A stretch of DNA of 40,155 nucleotides, from the NCBI RefSeq assembly GCF_014646055.1, contig NZ_BMMS01000045.1, positions 1 to 40,155 of the forward strand, read 5' to 3'. This document shows, piece after piece, positions 15,558-25,127 of this stretch (position 1 is the first letter of the stretch; each line of letters begins with the position of its first letter). The stretch is from Wenjunlia tyrosinilytica (lineage in GTDB: Bacteria > Actinomycetota > Actinomycetes > Streptomycetales > Streptomycetaceae). The notes beneath the pieces were generated by a model. The model searched no databases. It worked only from the letters and a program-made list of their open reading frames with translations, and was not told the DNA's origin. Made by a program: the position numbers and the translations under genes.

Positions 15558-16249
15558 TGGCCCCCAGCCGCAACCGCAAGCGGGCACGACCCGGTGAGGG
15601 CCCTCGGCTGCGAGCAGAACTGCTCGCAGCCGCCGAACACGTCCTCGACGAGCAGGGGGAGGAAGCCCTCACCGTACGCGGGATCGCCACACTGGTCGGG
15701 GTGACGACACCGTCGGTGTACCTGCACTTCGAAAGTCGGCTCGACCTGCTGCACGCCGTCTGCCTGCGGGTGTGGGACCACCTCGAGGAACGCATGCGGG
15801 AAGCCGTGGCCGGCACCGACGACCCATTCACCGCACTGTACCGGCGATGCGCCGCCTACATCTCCTTCGGACTCGAACATCCGCTGCGCTACCGCCTCGT
15901 CATGAACGGGCCCGCGAGCGAGGCGACCCGTCAGGTGGCCGCCGACTCCTTCCGCCACCTCGCCGAAGCGGTCGAGCCGTGCGTCGCCAGCGGCGCCCTG
16001 CGCGGCGACGTGGTAGAGCTGACCCGCAACATCTGCGCCGGCCTGCACGGAGCGGTGGCTCTGCTTGTGCAGCAGCCACCAGCGACGTGGCCGAAAGACC
16101 TCGCCGCCTACACCTCCCGCGCAGCCGCCACGGTGTCCTTGGGAGCCGCCGCGCTCGGACGACTGCCCGACCCGGTCACCACTGCGACCACCGCCACCCT
16201 CACCGAACTCTTCGGCGCACCGAGTGCGCCCCCGACCATCGGAGACTGA
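15557..16249 (+). CDS. TetR-family regulator
   Basis: A 230-residue regulator with an N-terminal TetR helix-turn-helix (about residues 18-65: LLAAAEHVLDEQGEEALTVR, IATLVGVTTPSVYLHFESR, LDLLHAV) and a TetR_C-type ligand domain (from about 80; AAYISFGLEHPLRYRLVMNG). It starts within the stop of the alcohol dehydrogenase, so it is translationally coupled to it. It probably represses its own operon through the palindrome at 14055-14071. The ligand is unknown, but an acyl or aromatic metabolite of the pathway is likely. Confidence 0.92.
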   Translation: MAPSRNRKRARPGEGPRLRAELLAAAEHVLDEQGEEALTVRGIATLVGVTTPSVYLHFESRLDLLHAVCLRVWDHLEERMREAVAGTDDPFTALYRRCAAYISFGLEHPLRYRLVMNGPASEATRQVAADSFRHLAEAVEPCVASGALRGDVVELTRNICAGLHGAVALLVQQPPATWPKDLAAYTSRAAATVSLGAAALGRLPDPVTTATTATLTELFGAPSAPPTIGD

Positions 16250-16251
16250 CC

Positions 16252-16545
16252 ATGAGTTATGTACTGCGCGCGGAATGGACCATCGGCGAAGGGCACACCG
16301 ACACCGTCCTCAAGGCCCTGGCCGAACTGGGACCACTGTCCAGGCGGGAACCCGGCAACAAGATCTACCAGCCCTACCAGGCCCCCGACCGGCCGGACGT
16401 CATCCACATCTTCGAGGTGTACGAGGACGAGTCGGCCTTCCAGGCGCACATCGACTCCGACCACTACCAGCGGCTTGTCATCGGAACCGTGGCCCCCCTG
16501 CTCGTCGACCGCCAACGAGCCGTCTTCCACACCCTCGACCTCTAG
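16252..16545 (+). CDS. ABM-family small monooxygenase
   Basis: A 97-residue protein of the antibiotic biosynthesis monooxygenase (ABM/YgiN) fold, with a first strand YVLRAEWTIGEGH, the EPGNKIYQPYQ segment, VIHIFEVYEDESAFQAHIDS and the SDHYQRLV helix. Such dimeric proteins act as cofactor-independent monooxygenases or quinone-handling enzymes, or as binding proteins. The ATG lies 2 nt after the TetR stop. The TAG stop is followed directly by a transposase-like scrap, so the operon may have lost later genes. Confidence 0.88.
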   Translation: MSYVLRAEWTIGEGHTDTVLKALAELGPLSRREPGNKIYQPYQAPDRPDVIHIFEVYEDESAFQAHIDSDHYQRLVIGTVAPLLVDRQRAVFHTLDL

Positions 16546-16670
16546 GCCGTGTCCGATCATTGATCTTGTGGCTGGCTGTGGTGAGTTGGCGGATGCGGCG
16601 TGGGAGCGACCCGTCCGTCTGCGGACAGGCGGTGACAGCGCCGCTCGGCGGCCTCCTCCATCCGGAGCGC
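16546..16670 (+). mobile_element. Short remnant resembling an IS transposase start
   Basis: Around 16585-16620 one frame reads GELADAAWERPVRL, which resembles the start of IS5-type DDE transposases common in Streptomyces (GELTDAAWERIAPLL). Similarity then stops, and no terminal repeats or target duplication could be found. It is at most a short relic, but it falls exactly at a change of gene content between a plus-strand operon and a minus-strand operon. Confidence 0.35.
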
Positions 16671-17645
16671 TCAGCCGGGAGTGGTGGGCGAGGTGGCGTC
16701 GGGCACGCGCAACCGGGGCGCGCCCGAGCCGTCTGCCGGGACCGTCCAGATGTCGCCACCGCGGCTGTACGCAATGGTGCGGTCGTCCAGCCAGGCGGCC
16801 TGGTCGTCCACACTGTGCCGTTCCGCGAGCGGGCGTTCGCGCATGGTGCTCAGATCGAGTACGTGGAGCCGCCAGGGCGCCCTCGGGTCGTCGGAGACCT
16901 TCTTCTTGAAGGCGATACGGGTGTTGTCGGGCGACAGCGAGGGACATTCAACGTTCGAACGCAGCGCCCGCGCCGACCACTTCCGCATATCGCCTTCGAC
17001 GAGGTACGTGCGCCCGCCGGTCGAGACGGTCGCGTAGAAGCGGTTGTCGTCGCGGGCGAAGGTCACGCCCCAGTAGTTGACGTCGGGCGCATAACGGCGG
17101 CGGCCGTCGATGGTGAGCTGGATGTCCTCCATATTCTTGATCAGATAACCGGTGCGCAGGTCGAGGATGGACGTGCGGGTCGAGAAGGCGGAGGTGGCGT
17201 ACGAGTCGCCGCTCGCGAACATCGTCCACGACAGCATTCGTCCGGAGGCCGAGACCCGCGCCCGGTTCGGGATGCCGGGCAGGTTGATGCGGCGGATCTC
17301 GCGGAGCCGGCGGTCGAGGACGACGGCGTACGCGCTGACCGGTACGCCTGCCCGGCGCCGGAGGCACAGGGCCCTGCCGCCGGCCGCGTAGAAGCGGTCG
17401 CAGACAGGGCCTCCGGTGGCGCGCCGCTCCCCGACCGAGCCCGCGCCCAGGGGCCGGCGGGCGATGCGCCCGGTCGCGGTGTCCCGGAAGTAGAGCCCGC
17501 CCTGCGCGAGAGTGAACCCACTGTCGGCGGAGGTGGGTTGGCGGTCGCGCGAGGCCCGCAGCGTGTAGCCGACGGCTCCCCCGGCAAGGACGAGGAAAGC
17601 GAGCGCGACGACGGCGATCCGGCCGCGTGCGGTGAGCGGCTTCAT
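16671..17645 (-). CDS. Membrane-anchored TolB-like beta-propeller protein
   Basis: A 324-residue protein with an N-terminal signal anchor (RIAVVALAFLVLAGGAVGY, residues 9-27) and an extracytoplasmic repeat region. It has PD40/TolB-like blades: SASGRMLSWTMF, GVTFARDDNRFYATV, CPSLSPDNTRIAFKK, AAWLDDRTIAYSRGGDIWTV. There is no catalytic signature, so a binding or scaffold role is more likely. Its ATG overlaps the stop of the MFS gene by 4 nt. Third gene of the metallophosphatase-MFS-propeller operon. Function unknown. Confidence 0.8.
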   Translation of the reverse strand: MKPLTARGRIAVVALAFLVLAGGAVGYTLRASRDRQPTSADSGFTLAQGGLYFRDTATGRIARRPLGAGSVGERRATGGPVCDRFYAAGGRALCLRRRAGVPVSAYAVVLDRRLREIRRINLPGIPNRARVSASGRMLSWTMFASGDSYATSAFSTRTSILDLRTGYLIKNMEDIQLTIDGRRRYAPDVNYWGVTFARDDNRFYATVSTGGRTYLVEGDMRKWSARALRSNVECPSLSPDNTRIAFKKKVSDDPRAPWRLHVLDLSTMRERPLAERHSVDDQAAWLDDRTIAYSRGGDIWTVPADGSGAPRLRVPDATSPTTPG

Positions 17646-18895
17646 TTGGCCTGCCTTTCAGGGGACTTGACACGAAGAAGTCGCACGGTGCCCGCGAGCG
17701 CCACGAGCAGCGCACTCGCCGCCCCCCACAGCGCGGGGGTCGACCCCCAAAGCGTCCAGGCCGCTCCGAAGCCCGCTGCGCTCACCAGCCGGGCCAGTAC
17801 CTGAGCGGTCTGGAGCAGGGCCAGTCCGCCCGCCCGGCCCTCGGCCGGGAGCAGCGGTCCCGCGAGGGCCATCAGCACCCCGTCCGTCGCCGCGTAGAAG
17901 AGGCCGAGCAGCCCCGGCACCAGAACGAGGAGTGGCACCGCACCGACCGGGGCGAGCAGCAGGATGTACACGAGAAGAAGGGCCATGTGCCCGTACAGGA
18001 AGGGCCGCCCACGGCCCACGCGGTCGGCGATCCGGCCCGCCGGGACCGCGAGGAGCAGATAGCCCGCGGCCGCTCCCAGCGGAAGCAGCGGGAACCAGCT
18101 CACCGCCAGGTCCAATCGGCGCTGCAGCAGCAGATAGACGAAGCTGTCGCCGATGGTGGTGACGCCCAGCAGTGAAGCCGCGTACAGGATCCGGCGGAAG
18201 GCGGTGTCGCGCAGCGCCGAGAACACCTTTCCCCTGCGGGGAGTCGAGACCGGAGTGTGAGCGCGTCCCGGGACATACACCACCAGCAGCACGACCCCCA
18301 GCAGGCCCGTGCAGAAACTGACCACGAAGACGGCGTCGTACGCGTCCGCCGTCGCCCACAGCAGGGCGAAGGCGGCGAGCGGTCCCAGCAGCGCGCCCGT
18401 CGTGTCCATCGCCCGGTGCACGCCGAAGGACCGGCCGAGCGCTTCCGGCGGGCTGCTGAGCGAGATCAGCGCGTCGCGCGGCGCGGTCCTGATGCCCTTG
18501 CCGACGCGGTCCGCGGCGAGGGCGGCCGCGATCCCCGGCACCGCGCCGCCCGCGAGCAGCAGGCCGAGCCGTGAGCAGGCGGAGAGGGCATAGCCGAGCC
18601 CTGCGACCCGTTTGTGGCGGCCGCTGCGGTCGGCGGCATGTCCGCCGAGCAGCCGCACGAGGGCGGCGGCGCCGTTGAACAGACCGTCCAGGAAGCCGAA
18701 TTGGAGGGGGGAGAGGCCCAGCCCCAGGACGAGGTAGAGCGGCAGCACGGCGGTGACCATCTCGGAGGAGATGTCGGTGACGAGGCTGACCGCGCCGAGC
18801 GCGAGTACGGTGCCGGGGACGCGACGCCCTGCCCCTGGTGGGATGGGCGTCGCGTCCCGGTCGCCGTCACGGCGGCCTGTGGTCGCCAGATACAT
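17642..18895 (-). CDS. MFS transporter
   Basis: A 417-residue major facilitator superfamily protein with about 12 hydrophobic segments. The loop between segments 2 and 3 has the MFS motif in the form GGHAADRSGRHKR. The conserved DRVGKGIRTAPRDALIS stretch is typical of a group of actinobacterial MFS proteins of unknown substrate. It sits in the cytoplasmic membrane, probably as a drug or metabolite exporter. Its ATG shares a base with the stop of the metallophosphatase (TGATG), and its stop overlaps the next gene. Strict coupling implies that all three products work together, perhaps in handling a phosphorylated extracellular compound. Confidence 0.9.
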   Translation of the reverse strand: MYLATTGRRDGDRDATPIPPGAGRRVPGTVLALGAVSLVTDISSEMVTAVLPLYLVLGLGLSPLQFGFLDGLFNGAAALVRLLGGHAADRSGRHKRVAGLGYALSACSRLGLLLAGGAVPGIAAALAADRVGKGIRTAPRDALISLSSPPEALGRSFGVHRAMDTTGALLGPLAAFALLWATADAYDAVFVVSFCTGLLGVVLLVVYVPGRAHTPVSTPRRGKVFSALRDTAFRRILYAASLLGVTTIGDSFVYLLLQRRLDLAVSWFPLLPLGAAAGYLLLAVPAGRIADRVGRGRPFLYGHMALLLVYILLLAPVGAVPLLVLVPGLLGLFYAATDGVLMALAGPLLPAEGRAGGLALLQTAQVLARLVSAAGFGAAWTLWGSTPALWGAASALLVALAGTVRLLRVKSPERQAK

Positions 18896-20244
18896 CAGTG
18901 GCAGCGGTAGTCGGGGCTGGTGTCGTTGACGTTGCCGTCCGTGCCGATGTTCTGCCAGCTGTAACCGGTGTCCGTGAAGTCGAACTTCAGCACGCCGTAC
19001 TTGCCGCTGATCCTCTTCTGGCTGTTGGGCTGGACCTCCTCGATCTTGTAGGGCAACGCGCCGCCCATGCCGCCGAGGACCTCGACGATGCCGTCGGCCT
19101 TCGCCTCGCCGTCCGGGTTCTGCGGTGCGAACCGCTCGTAGTGGTGGTCGTGGCCGTTGAGGACGAGGTCCGCCTTGGCTCCGTAAAGGATCTTCCAGAC
19201 GGGCTTGCCGACCGGTTGATTGCCGTGTTCGCCGGAGCTGAAGAGCGGGTGGTGCCAGTACGCGGCGATACAGCCCTTGGAGTTGTGCGCCAGGTCCGCC
19301 TTGAGCCAGTCGATCTGCGCGCTCTGGTCGAAGGAGTTGGAGTCGAGCGCGATGAAGTGCCAGTTGCCCTCGTCATAGCTGTAGTAGGGCTTGCCCTGCG
19401 GATACGCGATGGCGCCGAAGTACGCCTTGTAGCCCGCCAATACGCCGGCCGGGTCGTACGTCTCGTGGTTGCCGGGCGCCGGATGGGTCTTTGCCTTGAA
19501 CGCTCCCCAGGTCTTGTCGTAATAGGCACGGAAGTCGGAGATCCGGGCGTCGTCGTACTGGTTGTCACCCATCGTCAGATAGAACTTCGGGTTGATCTTC
19601 TTCGCCTGAGCCGCGGTCTTGGGGTGTGCGCACGAGCTCGATGAGGCGGTGCACTGTTCGGCTATGTCGCCCGCAGCGACAACGGTGAATTTTCCCGTCG
19701 GCGGCTCTCCGCCGTCAAAAGCGCCGTAGACCTCGAATTCGTAGAGCGAGTAGCCGTACGAGGTGCCGCGCGCAGTGCCGTACATGCGCAGGTAGCGGCC
19801 CTTGCCGCTGAGCCCGGTGAAGTCGTCCGTGCCGCCGTTGCCCGCCGTGTCGCCCGCGATACGGGTCCAGGACGCGCCGTCGTCGGAGACTTCGACCCGG
19901 TAGGAACTCGCGTACGCGGCCTCCCAGTTGAGCTTGACGCGGGAGACGGTGGCGGTGGCGCCGAGGTCGACCCGGATCCACTGCGGGTCCTTGCCCTCGG
20001 CGGACGCCCAGCGGGTATCGGGGTCGCCGTCGAAGGCGTTGGCCGCACCGAGGGAGGTGCTTTCGGTGGAGGAGGCGGTGGCGGGCTTGCCTTGCGACAC
20101 GAGGGAATCGGCCTGGGAGGCTGCGGGGCCCGCGTCGGCGCGGTCGGGATAGGCGACGAGAACGCCCCCGAGCAGTAGCGGGAGGGCTGCGACGAAGGCG
20201 AGGACCGCGGTGCGGCGTGGTGAGTTGGAGACGAGCAGGCGCAT
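18895..20244 (-). CDS. Secreted metallophosphatase with F5/8 C (discoidin) domain
   Basis: A 449-residue exported protein. It has a signal peptide (RRTAVLAFVAALPLLLGGVL, then ...ADAGPAA), an F5/8 type C or discoidin-like domain (about 45-180; GKPATASSTES, NAFDGDPDTRWAS, WIRVDLGATATVS, YRVEVSDDGASW, GRYLRMYGTA), and a calcineurin-like metallophosphatase domain (about 190-449). Metal-site motifs are AAGDIA, MGDNQYDD, PGNHETYD, AYWHHPLFSSGEHG and NGHDHHYERF. It is probably an acid-phosphatase or phosphodiesterase anchored to a carbohydrate surface by the discoidin domain. The ATG at 20244 is preferred to an in-frame upstream start because the signal peptide begins there and GGGAG precedes it. 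First gene of a three-gene operon. Confidence 0.92.
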   Translation of the reverse strand: MRLLVSNSPRRTAVLAFVAALPLLLGGVLVAYPDRADAGPAASQADSLVSQGKPATASSTESTSLGAANAFDGDPDTRWASAEGKDPQWIRVDLGATATVSRVKLNWEAAYASSYRVEVSDDGASWTRIAGDTAGNGGTDDFTGLSGKGRYLRMYGTARGTSYGYSLYEFEVYGAFDGGEPPTGKFTVVAAGDIAEQCTASSSSCAHPKTAAQAKKINPKFYLTMGDNQYDDARISDFRAYYDKTWGAFKAKTHPAPGNHETYDPAGVLAGYKAYFGAIAYPQGKPYYSYDEGNWHFIALDSNSFDQSAQIDWLKADLAHNSKGCIAAYWHHPLFSSGEHGNQPVGKPVWKILYGAKADLVLNGHDHHYERFAPQNPDGEAKADGIVEVLGGMGGALPYKIEEVQPNSQKRISGKYGVLKFDFTDTGYSWQNIGTDGNVNDTSPDYRCH

Positions 20245-20742
20245 ACCTGGGCTCCCTGGACGGGGACGGCGAGAGCTGGACTCCGTGCGAACTGCCGGGC
20301 CCGGGCAGGGCGCAGCGCGCGGCGGCCGGGTCAGAGCTCTCGCTGAGCGCGTCACGTCCGAGAAGCATGCCGGAGAAGGTCAAGGGATGGGCGCCGCGCC
20401 AAGCCGCCGCCGACAGCGTGGCAACGAGCAGTGCCCATGTCAAGGGCTGATAGGAAACCTTCCTTCCAGTCTTCACTCGCGGTCGGCCACCGACTGGAAG
20501 AAGCACGTGTCGTCCGACTCGTGCCCCGTGGTCGCATCGCGGCGATGCCGGGTCGGGAGAGGTGGCTCACACGCACGTCAAGCGAGTGTGCGACAGGTGT
20601 AACCGTTCGCGACCGGCATGTGTGACGTGCACGCAATGGGTGCTCTCTACGGTCACACGTGCGTGGCCTGCCCACTGCTGGGCGCTTGCAGCCCGGCTGG
20701 TTGGAGTCCGCGCGCCGGATTGCGATTCGAGAGGGGCTGTCC
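20245..20742. promoter_or_regulatory. Divergent control region of phosphatase operon and nitrate reductase
   Basis: About 500 bp between divergent genes without a credible ORF. Contains a 9-bp perfect inverted repeat CTTCCAGTC (20463-20471) / GACTGGAAG (20492-20500), a minus-strand TTGACA at 20438-20443 that could be a -35 for the phosphatase operon, and separated GCACGTCA/TGACGTGC arms around 20572-20633 on the nitrate reductase side. No confident -10 elements or GlnR/PhoP boxes were recognised. Confidence 0.4.
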
Positions 20743-23700
20743 GTGACGGCACCAGGCCCACAGGCCCCGGCCGCGAGGGTGAAGACGGTCTGTTCGTACT
20801 GCGGTGTTGGCTGCGGGATGGTGCTCGAGGTCGGGGCGGACGCCGCCACCGGGCGGCGCACGGTGGTCAAGGCCTCGGGTGACAAATCCCACCCCGCGAA
20901 CTTCGGTCGGCTGTGCACCAAGGGTGCGACCAGTGCGGACATGCTGGCGGCCCCCGGCCGTCTGAGCACGGCCCTGGTGCGTGCGGATCGCGGCGCCGAG
21001 CCGGCTGCCACCGATGTGGACGAGGCGATCACGCGGACCGCGCGGCGTCTGCGGCGGATCCTCGACGAGCACGGTCCCGACGCGCTGTCGTTCTATGTGT
21101 CCGGCCAGATGACCCTGGAGGCGCAGTACTTGGCGAACAAGCTCGCCAAGGGATTCGTGCGTACCAACCAGATCGAGTCCAACTCCCGCCTGTGCATGGC
21201 CAGTGCGGGTAGCGGCTACAAGCTCTCGCTGGGCGCGGACGGGCCGCCCGGTTCGTACCAGGACTTCGAACACGCGGATGTCTTCTTCGTCATCGGTGCC
21301 AACATGGCCGACTGCCATCCGATCCTGTTCCTGCGGCTGATGGACCGGGTCAAGGCCGGAGCCAGGCTCATCGTGGTCGACCCCCGGCGCAGCGCCACCG
21401 CCGACAAGGCCGACCTGTTCCTGCAGATCAAACCGGGCACGGACCTCGCGCTGCTCAACGGGCTGCTGCACCTGCTGGTGGAGAACGGGCACACAGACGA
21501 GGAGTTCATTGCGGAGTTCACGGACGGCTGGGAGGCGATGCCCGCGTTCGCGGCGGACTACCCGCCCGCGAAGGTCGCCGAGATCACCGGCATCCCGGAG
21601 GCGGACATCCGGCAGGCGGCGCGGTGGATCGGCGAGGCCGGGGAGTGGATGAGCTGCTGGACGATGGGGCTCAACCAGAGCACCCACGGTACGTGGAACA
21701 CCAACGCCCTGTGCAACCTTCATCTGGCGACCGGTGCCATCTGCCGCCCGGGCAGCGGTCCGTTCTCCCTGACCGGCCAGCCCAACGCCATGGGCGGCCG
21801 CGAGATGGGCTACATGGGACCGGGACTGCCAGGGCAGCGGTCGGTGCTCGTCCCGCAGGACCGCGAGTTCACCGAGAACCTGTGGGGTCTGCCCCCGGGC
21901 ACCCTGCGCACCGACGCCGGTCAGGGAACGGTCGAGATGTTTGCCCGTATGGCCCAGGGCGGGATCAAGGCCTGCTGGATCATCTGCACCAACCCGGTCG
22001 CGTCGGTGGCCAATCGCAAGACGGTGATCGCGGGGCTGGAGGCCGCCGAGTTCGTCGTCACGCAGGACGTGTTCGGTGAGACGGAGTCCAACGCGTACGC
22101 CGATGTCGTTCTGCCCGCCGCCATGTGGGCCGAGACCGAGGGGGTGATGATCAACTCCGAGCGCGACCTCACTCTGCTCCAGCGGGCCGTCGAACCCGTG
22201 GGCCAGGCGCTGCCGGACTGGCAGATCATCGCGCGTGTCGCCTGCGAGATGGGCTTCGAGGACGCTTTCGGCTACACCTGCGCCGAAGAGGTCTTCGAGG
22301 AGATCAAGCTGGCGTGGAACCCGAAGACCGGGTACGACCTGCGGGGCGTTACCTACGAGAGGCTGCGCGGCACCCCGGTGCAGTGGCCGAGCGCATCCGA
22401 AGAGGGGAGCGATCGCAATCCGGTCCGCTACGTCAACGACGGTGTGAGCCAGTCCTTGGCCGATCGGGCCGACGGCACCCGGCCCCGGTTGTCGTTCCCG
22501 ACGGCGAACGGCCGCGCGTCCTTCTTTGCCCGCCCGCACATGCCCGCGGCCGAGCTGCCCGACGACGACTTCCCCTTCGTGCTGAACACCGGTCGGCTTC
22601 AGCACCAGTGGCACACGATGACCAAGACCGGCAAGGTCGCCAAGCTCAACAAGCTCAATCCCGGCCCCTTCGTGGAGATCCACCCGCGGGACGCGGAAGC
22701 GATGGGCATCGGTGAGGGCGACGACGTCGAGGTCGCATCCCGGCGTGGCCGAGCCGTGCTGCCGGCTGTCGTCACGGACCGGGTACGGCCGGGGAACTGC
22801 TTCGCTCCCTTCCACTGGAACGACTTGTTCGGCGAGTACCTCAGCGTCAACGCGGTCACCAATGACGCCGTCGACCCCGTCTCCTTCCAACCCGAGCTCA
22901 AGGCGTGCGCCGTCTCCTTGACCAAGCTGGCCGCCCCCGTGCGCAAGGTGGCCGCCGGGCCCGCGGCCGCACAGGTCACCTCCTCCGGCGGGCACACCGA
23001 TCCGGCTGAAACGCGTGAGAACGCGGACATCGCCGCTCTGCGCGCTCTCCTCGGTCTCGCGGACTTCGCGCCGCCCCCGTTGTCCGCCGACGAGCGGCGC
23101 TACCTGGCCGGCTTCCTCACCGGTCTGGGGACCGACCCGCAACCTTCCGCCGGATCCTGTGCCGTGCCGGTGCTCCCCGCCCGGGCACCCATCGCCACGG
23201 ACCGCGCCCTGTGGCTCAACGGCGTACTCGCCGGGATGTTCTCCCGCACCCACTCGGCACCGTGCGCGTCACCGAGCGCCGCAGGCCAGCCGCCGCACGA
23301 GGACGGCGGGCAGGCGCGGGAGGTCATCCTCCTGTGGGCCTCGCAGACCGGCAATGCCGAAGAGGTCGCCTCCGAGTCCGCACGTCGGCTGGCCGAGGCC
23401 GGCTGGCTCCCCAAAGTCGTCAGCATGGCCGACTGCACCCCGGGCTCCCTGCCGTCCGACGGGACCGTTCTCGTTGTCACCAGCACCTTCGGCGACGGCG
23501 AATCTCCGGACAACGGAGCCGGGTTCTGGGAGGCACTCTGCGACCCCTCACACCCCGGGATCGACGGCCTGCGGTATTCCGTACTGGCCCTCGGCGACTC
23601 CAGCTACGACGACTTCTGCGGCCACGGCCGCCGCATCGACCAGCGCCTCGGGGAGCTGGGCGCCACCCGGCTGGCCCCCCGCGCCGACTGCGAGCCCGAC

Positions 23701-24975
23701 TACGACCGGACCGCCGAGCAGTGGCTCGACCGCGTACTCGCAGCCCTGGCAGCCCTGGCAGCCGAACGCACGACCGGGCGTCCGGAACGCCTGGAGCCCA
23801 CCGCGACGCCGAGTCCGGAGCGCAGCACCGCGGACGGCGAAGCCGGATACTCGAAGGCTTCCCCCTTCGCCACCCTTCTGATCGGCAACCGACTCCTCAG
23901 CCTGCCGGGTGCCGCAAAGGAGGTAAGACAGTTCGCGTTCGACACACGCGGCGCGGACCTGGGCGAGCTTGATTACGAAGTCGGGGACGCACTGGGGGTC
24001 TGGCCCGCCAACTGCCCCGAACTCGTTGCGGAATGGCTGGCGGTCACCGGCCTCGATCCGGCCGATACGGTGTCTTTTCCGGACCTGGGCGACCTTACGC
24101 TGGGGGAGGCCCTCCGCACCCACCTGGAGATCGCCCGTATCACCCCTGACCTGCTCCGGTTCCTGGCCGAGCGCACCCGCGACAGGGAGCTCGCGCGCCT
24201 GCTGCGTCCCGACAACAAGGGCGAGCTGGCGAAGTGGAGCTGGGGCCGCCAGGCCGTCGACATCGTGGGAGCCTTCCCCGTCCGGGCCACCGCGCGGGAA
24301 TGGTCCCGCGTCCTCAAACGCCTGCAGCCGCGGCTGTACTCGATATCCTCCAGTCCACTGGCCCACCCGGCACAGGTCCGGCTGACCGTGTCCGTCGTGC
24401 GTTACGACAACGGTCTCGGTACGCAGCGCAAAGGCGTGTGCTCCACCTACCTCGCCGACGCCGCCGACGACGGTCCCGTACCCGTCTTCGTCCAGCGCTC
24501 CGCCCACTTCAGGCCCCCTGCCGACCCCTCCACGCCCATGGTGATGGTGGGACCGGGCACCGGTGTGGCGCCGTTCCTGGGCTTCCTGGAAGAGCGGCAG
24601 GCCCGCGGTGCCAGGGGCCGCAACTGGCTGTTCTTCGGCGAACAGCGGCAGGCGACGGACTTCTACTACCGCGACGAACTGGCCGAGTTCCAGCGCGCGG
24701 GCCTGCTCGACCGCCTCGACCTCGCCTTCTCCCGTGACCAGCGGTCGAAGATCTACGTCCAGGACCGCATGCGTGAGCACGGCGCCCGCCTGTGGGACTG
24801 GCTGCAGGACGGAGCGCACCTCTACGTCTGCGGCGACGCCGGCCGCATGGCCAAGGACGTCGACCAGGCACTGCACGAGATCGTGTCCGCGCACGGCGGC
24901 CTGGACGACGCCGAGGCCGCCACGTACGTCAAGCAACTCGCCGCTGAGAAGCGATACGTCCGCGACGTCTACTGA
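20743..24975 (+). CDS. Nitrate reductase - flavodoxin - CysJ-type reductase fusion
   Basis: A 1410-residue three-part enzyme. The N-terminal molybdopterin oxidoreductase (1-780) has a [4Fe-4S] motif Cys17-x2-Cys20-x3-Cys24...Cys58 and the Mo-ligand context NSRLCMASA with Cys151, as in Nap/Nas nitrate reductases. The C-terminal part of this domain has the molybdopterin dinucleotide region ([18 protein letters not shown]). A flavodoxin domain follows (about 860-1005; [30 protein letters not shown]), then a sulfite-reductase-flavoprotein-like FAD/NADPH module (about 1045-1410; [52 protein letters not shown], ending RYVRDVY). It should move electrons from NADPH through FAD and FMN to the Fe-S/Mo centre for cytoplasmic nitrate assimilation. 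GTG 20743 follows GAGAGGGG; a longer start at 20659 is less likely. Confidence 0.93.
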   Translation: MTAPGPQAPAARVKTVCSYCGVGCGMVLEVGADAATGRRTVVKASGDKSHPANFGRLCTKGATSADMLAAPGRLSTALVRADRGAEPAATDVDEAITRTARRLRRILDEHGPDALSFYVSGQMTLEAQYLANKLAKGFVRTNQIESNSRLCMASAGSGYKLSLGADGPPGSYQDFEHADVFFVIGANMADCHPILFLRLMDRVKAGARLIVVDPRRSATADKADLFLQIKPGTDLALLNGLLHLLVENGHTDEEFIAEFTDGWEAMPAFAADYPPAKVAEITGIPEADIRQAARWIGEAGEWMSCWTMGLNQSTHGTWNTNALCNLHLATGAICRPGSGPFSLTGQPNAMGGREMGYMGPGLPGQRSVLVPQDREFTENLWGLPPGTLRTDAGQGTVEMFARMAQGGIKACWIICTNPVASVANRKTVIAGLEAAEFVVTQDVFGETESNAYADVVLPAAMWAETEGVMINSERDLTLLQRAVEPVGQALPDWQIIARVACEMGFEDAFGYTCAEEVFEEIKLAWNPKTGYDLRGVTYERLRGTPVQWPSASEEGSDRNPVRYVNDGVSQSLADRADGTRPRLSFPTANGRASFFARPHMPAAELPDDDFPFVLNTGRLQHQWHTMTKTGKVAKLNKLNPGPFVEIHPRDAEAMGIGEGDDVEVASRRGRAVLPAVVTDRVRPGNCFAPFHWNDLFGEYLSVNAVTNDAVDPVSFQPELKACAVSLTKLAAPVRKVAAGPAAAQVTSSGGHTDPAETRENADIAALRALLGLADFAPPPLSADERRYLAGFLTGLGTDPQPSAGSCAVPVLPARAPIATDRALWLNGVLAGMFSRTHSAPCASPSAAGQPPHEDGGQAREVILLWASQTGNAEEVASESARRLAEAGWLPKVVSMADCTPGSLPSDGTVLVVTSTFGDGESPDNGAGFWEALCDPSHPGIDGLRYSVLALGDSSYDDFCGHGRRIDQRLGELGATRLAPRADCEPDYDRTAEQWLDRVLAALAALAAERTTGRPERLEPTATPSPERSTADGEAGYSKASPFATLLIGNRLLSLPGAAKEVRQFAFDTRGADLGELDYEVGDALGVWPANCPELVAEWLAVTGLDPADTVSFPDLGDLTLGEALRTHLEIARITPDLLRFLAERTRDRELARLLRPDNKGELAKWSWGRQAVDIVGAFPVRATAREWSRVLKRLQPRLYSISSSPLAHPAQVRLTVSVVRYDNGLGTQRKGVCSTYLADAADDGPVPVFVQRSAHFRPPADPSTPMVMVGPGTGVAPFLGFLEERQARGARGRNWLFFGEQRQATDFYYRDELAEFQRAGLLDRLDLAFSRDQRSKIYVQDRMREHGARLWDWLQDGAHLYVCGDAGRMAKDVDQALHEIVSAHGGLDDAEAATYVKQLAAEKRYVRDVY

Positions 24976-25127
24976 GAGCGCCGCCGCGGGAACGACGTCA
25001 GGACCGGGCAAGGCATTCCACCAGCGACTGGATCACAAGGGGCGCGGGCGGAGCGGGCAACTGCGGGATCTGCTGCGCGACGCCGTTGACAGAACCGTCC
25101 TCCACAGCGGCCCGACGGATTTGCCGG

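Noticed and set aside
20590-20650. GlnR box before the nitrate reductase
   Set aside because: GTAAC is present near 20599 but the second half-site does not fit the GTnAC-n6-GnAAC pattern.
20659-20742. Longer N-terminus of the nitrate reductase starting at 20659
   Set aside because: The extra 28 residues are unlike the family, whereas GTG 20743 has a good ribosome binding site and puts the Fe-S motif at the usual distance.
20653-23253. Minus-strand open frame (866 codons) opposite the nitrate reductase
   Set aside because: Antisense shadow of a conserved enzyme; low-complexity composition.
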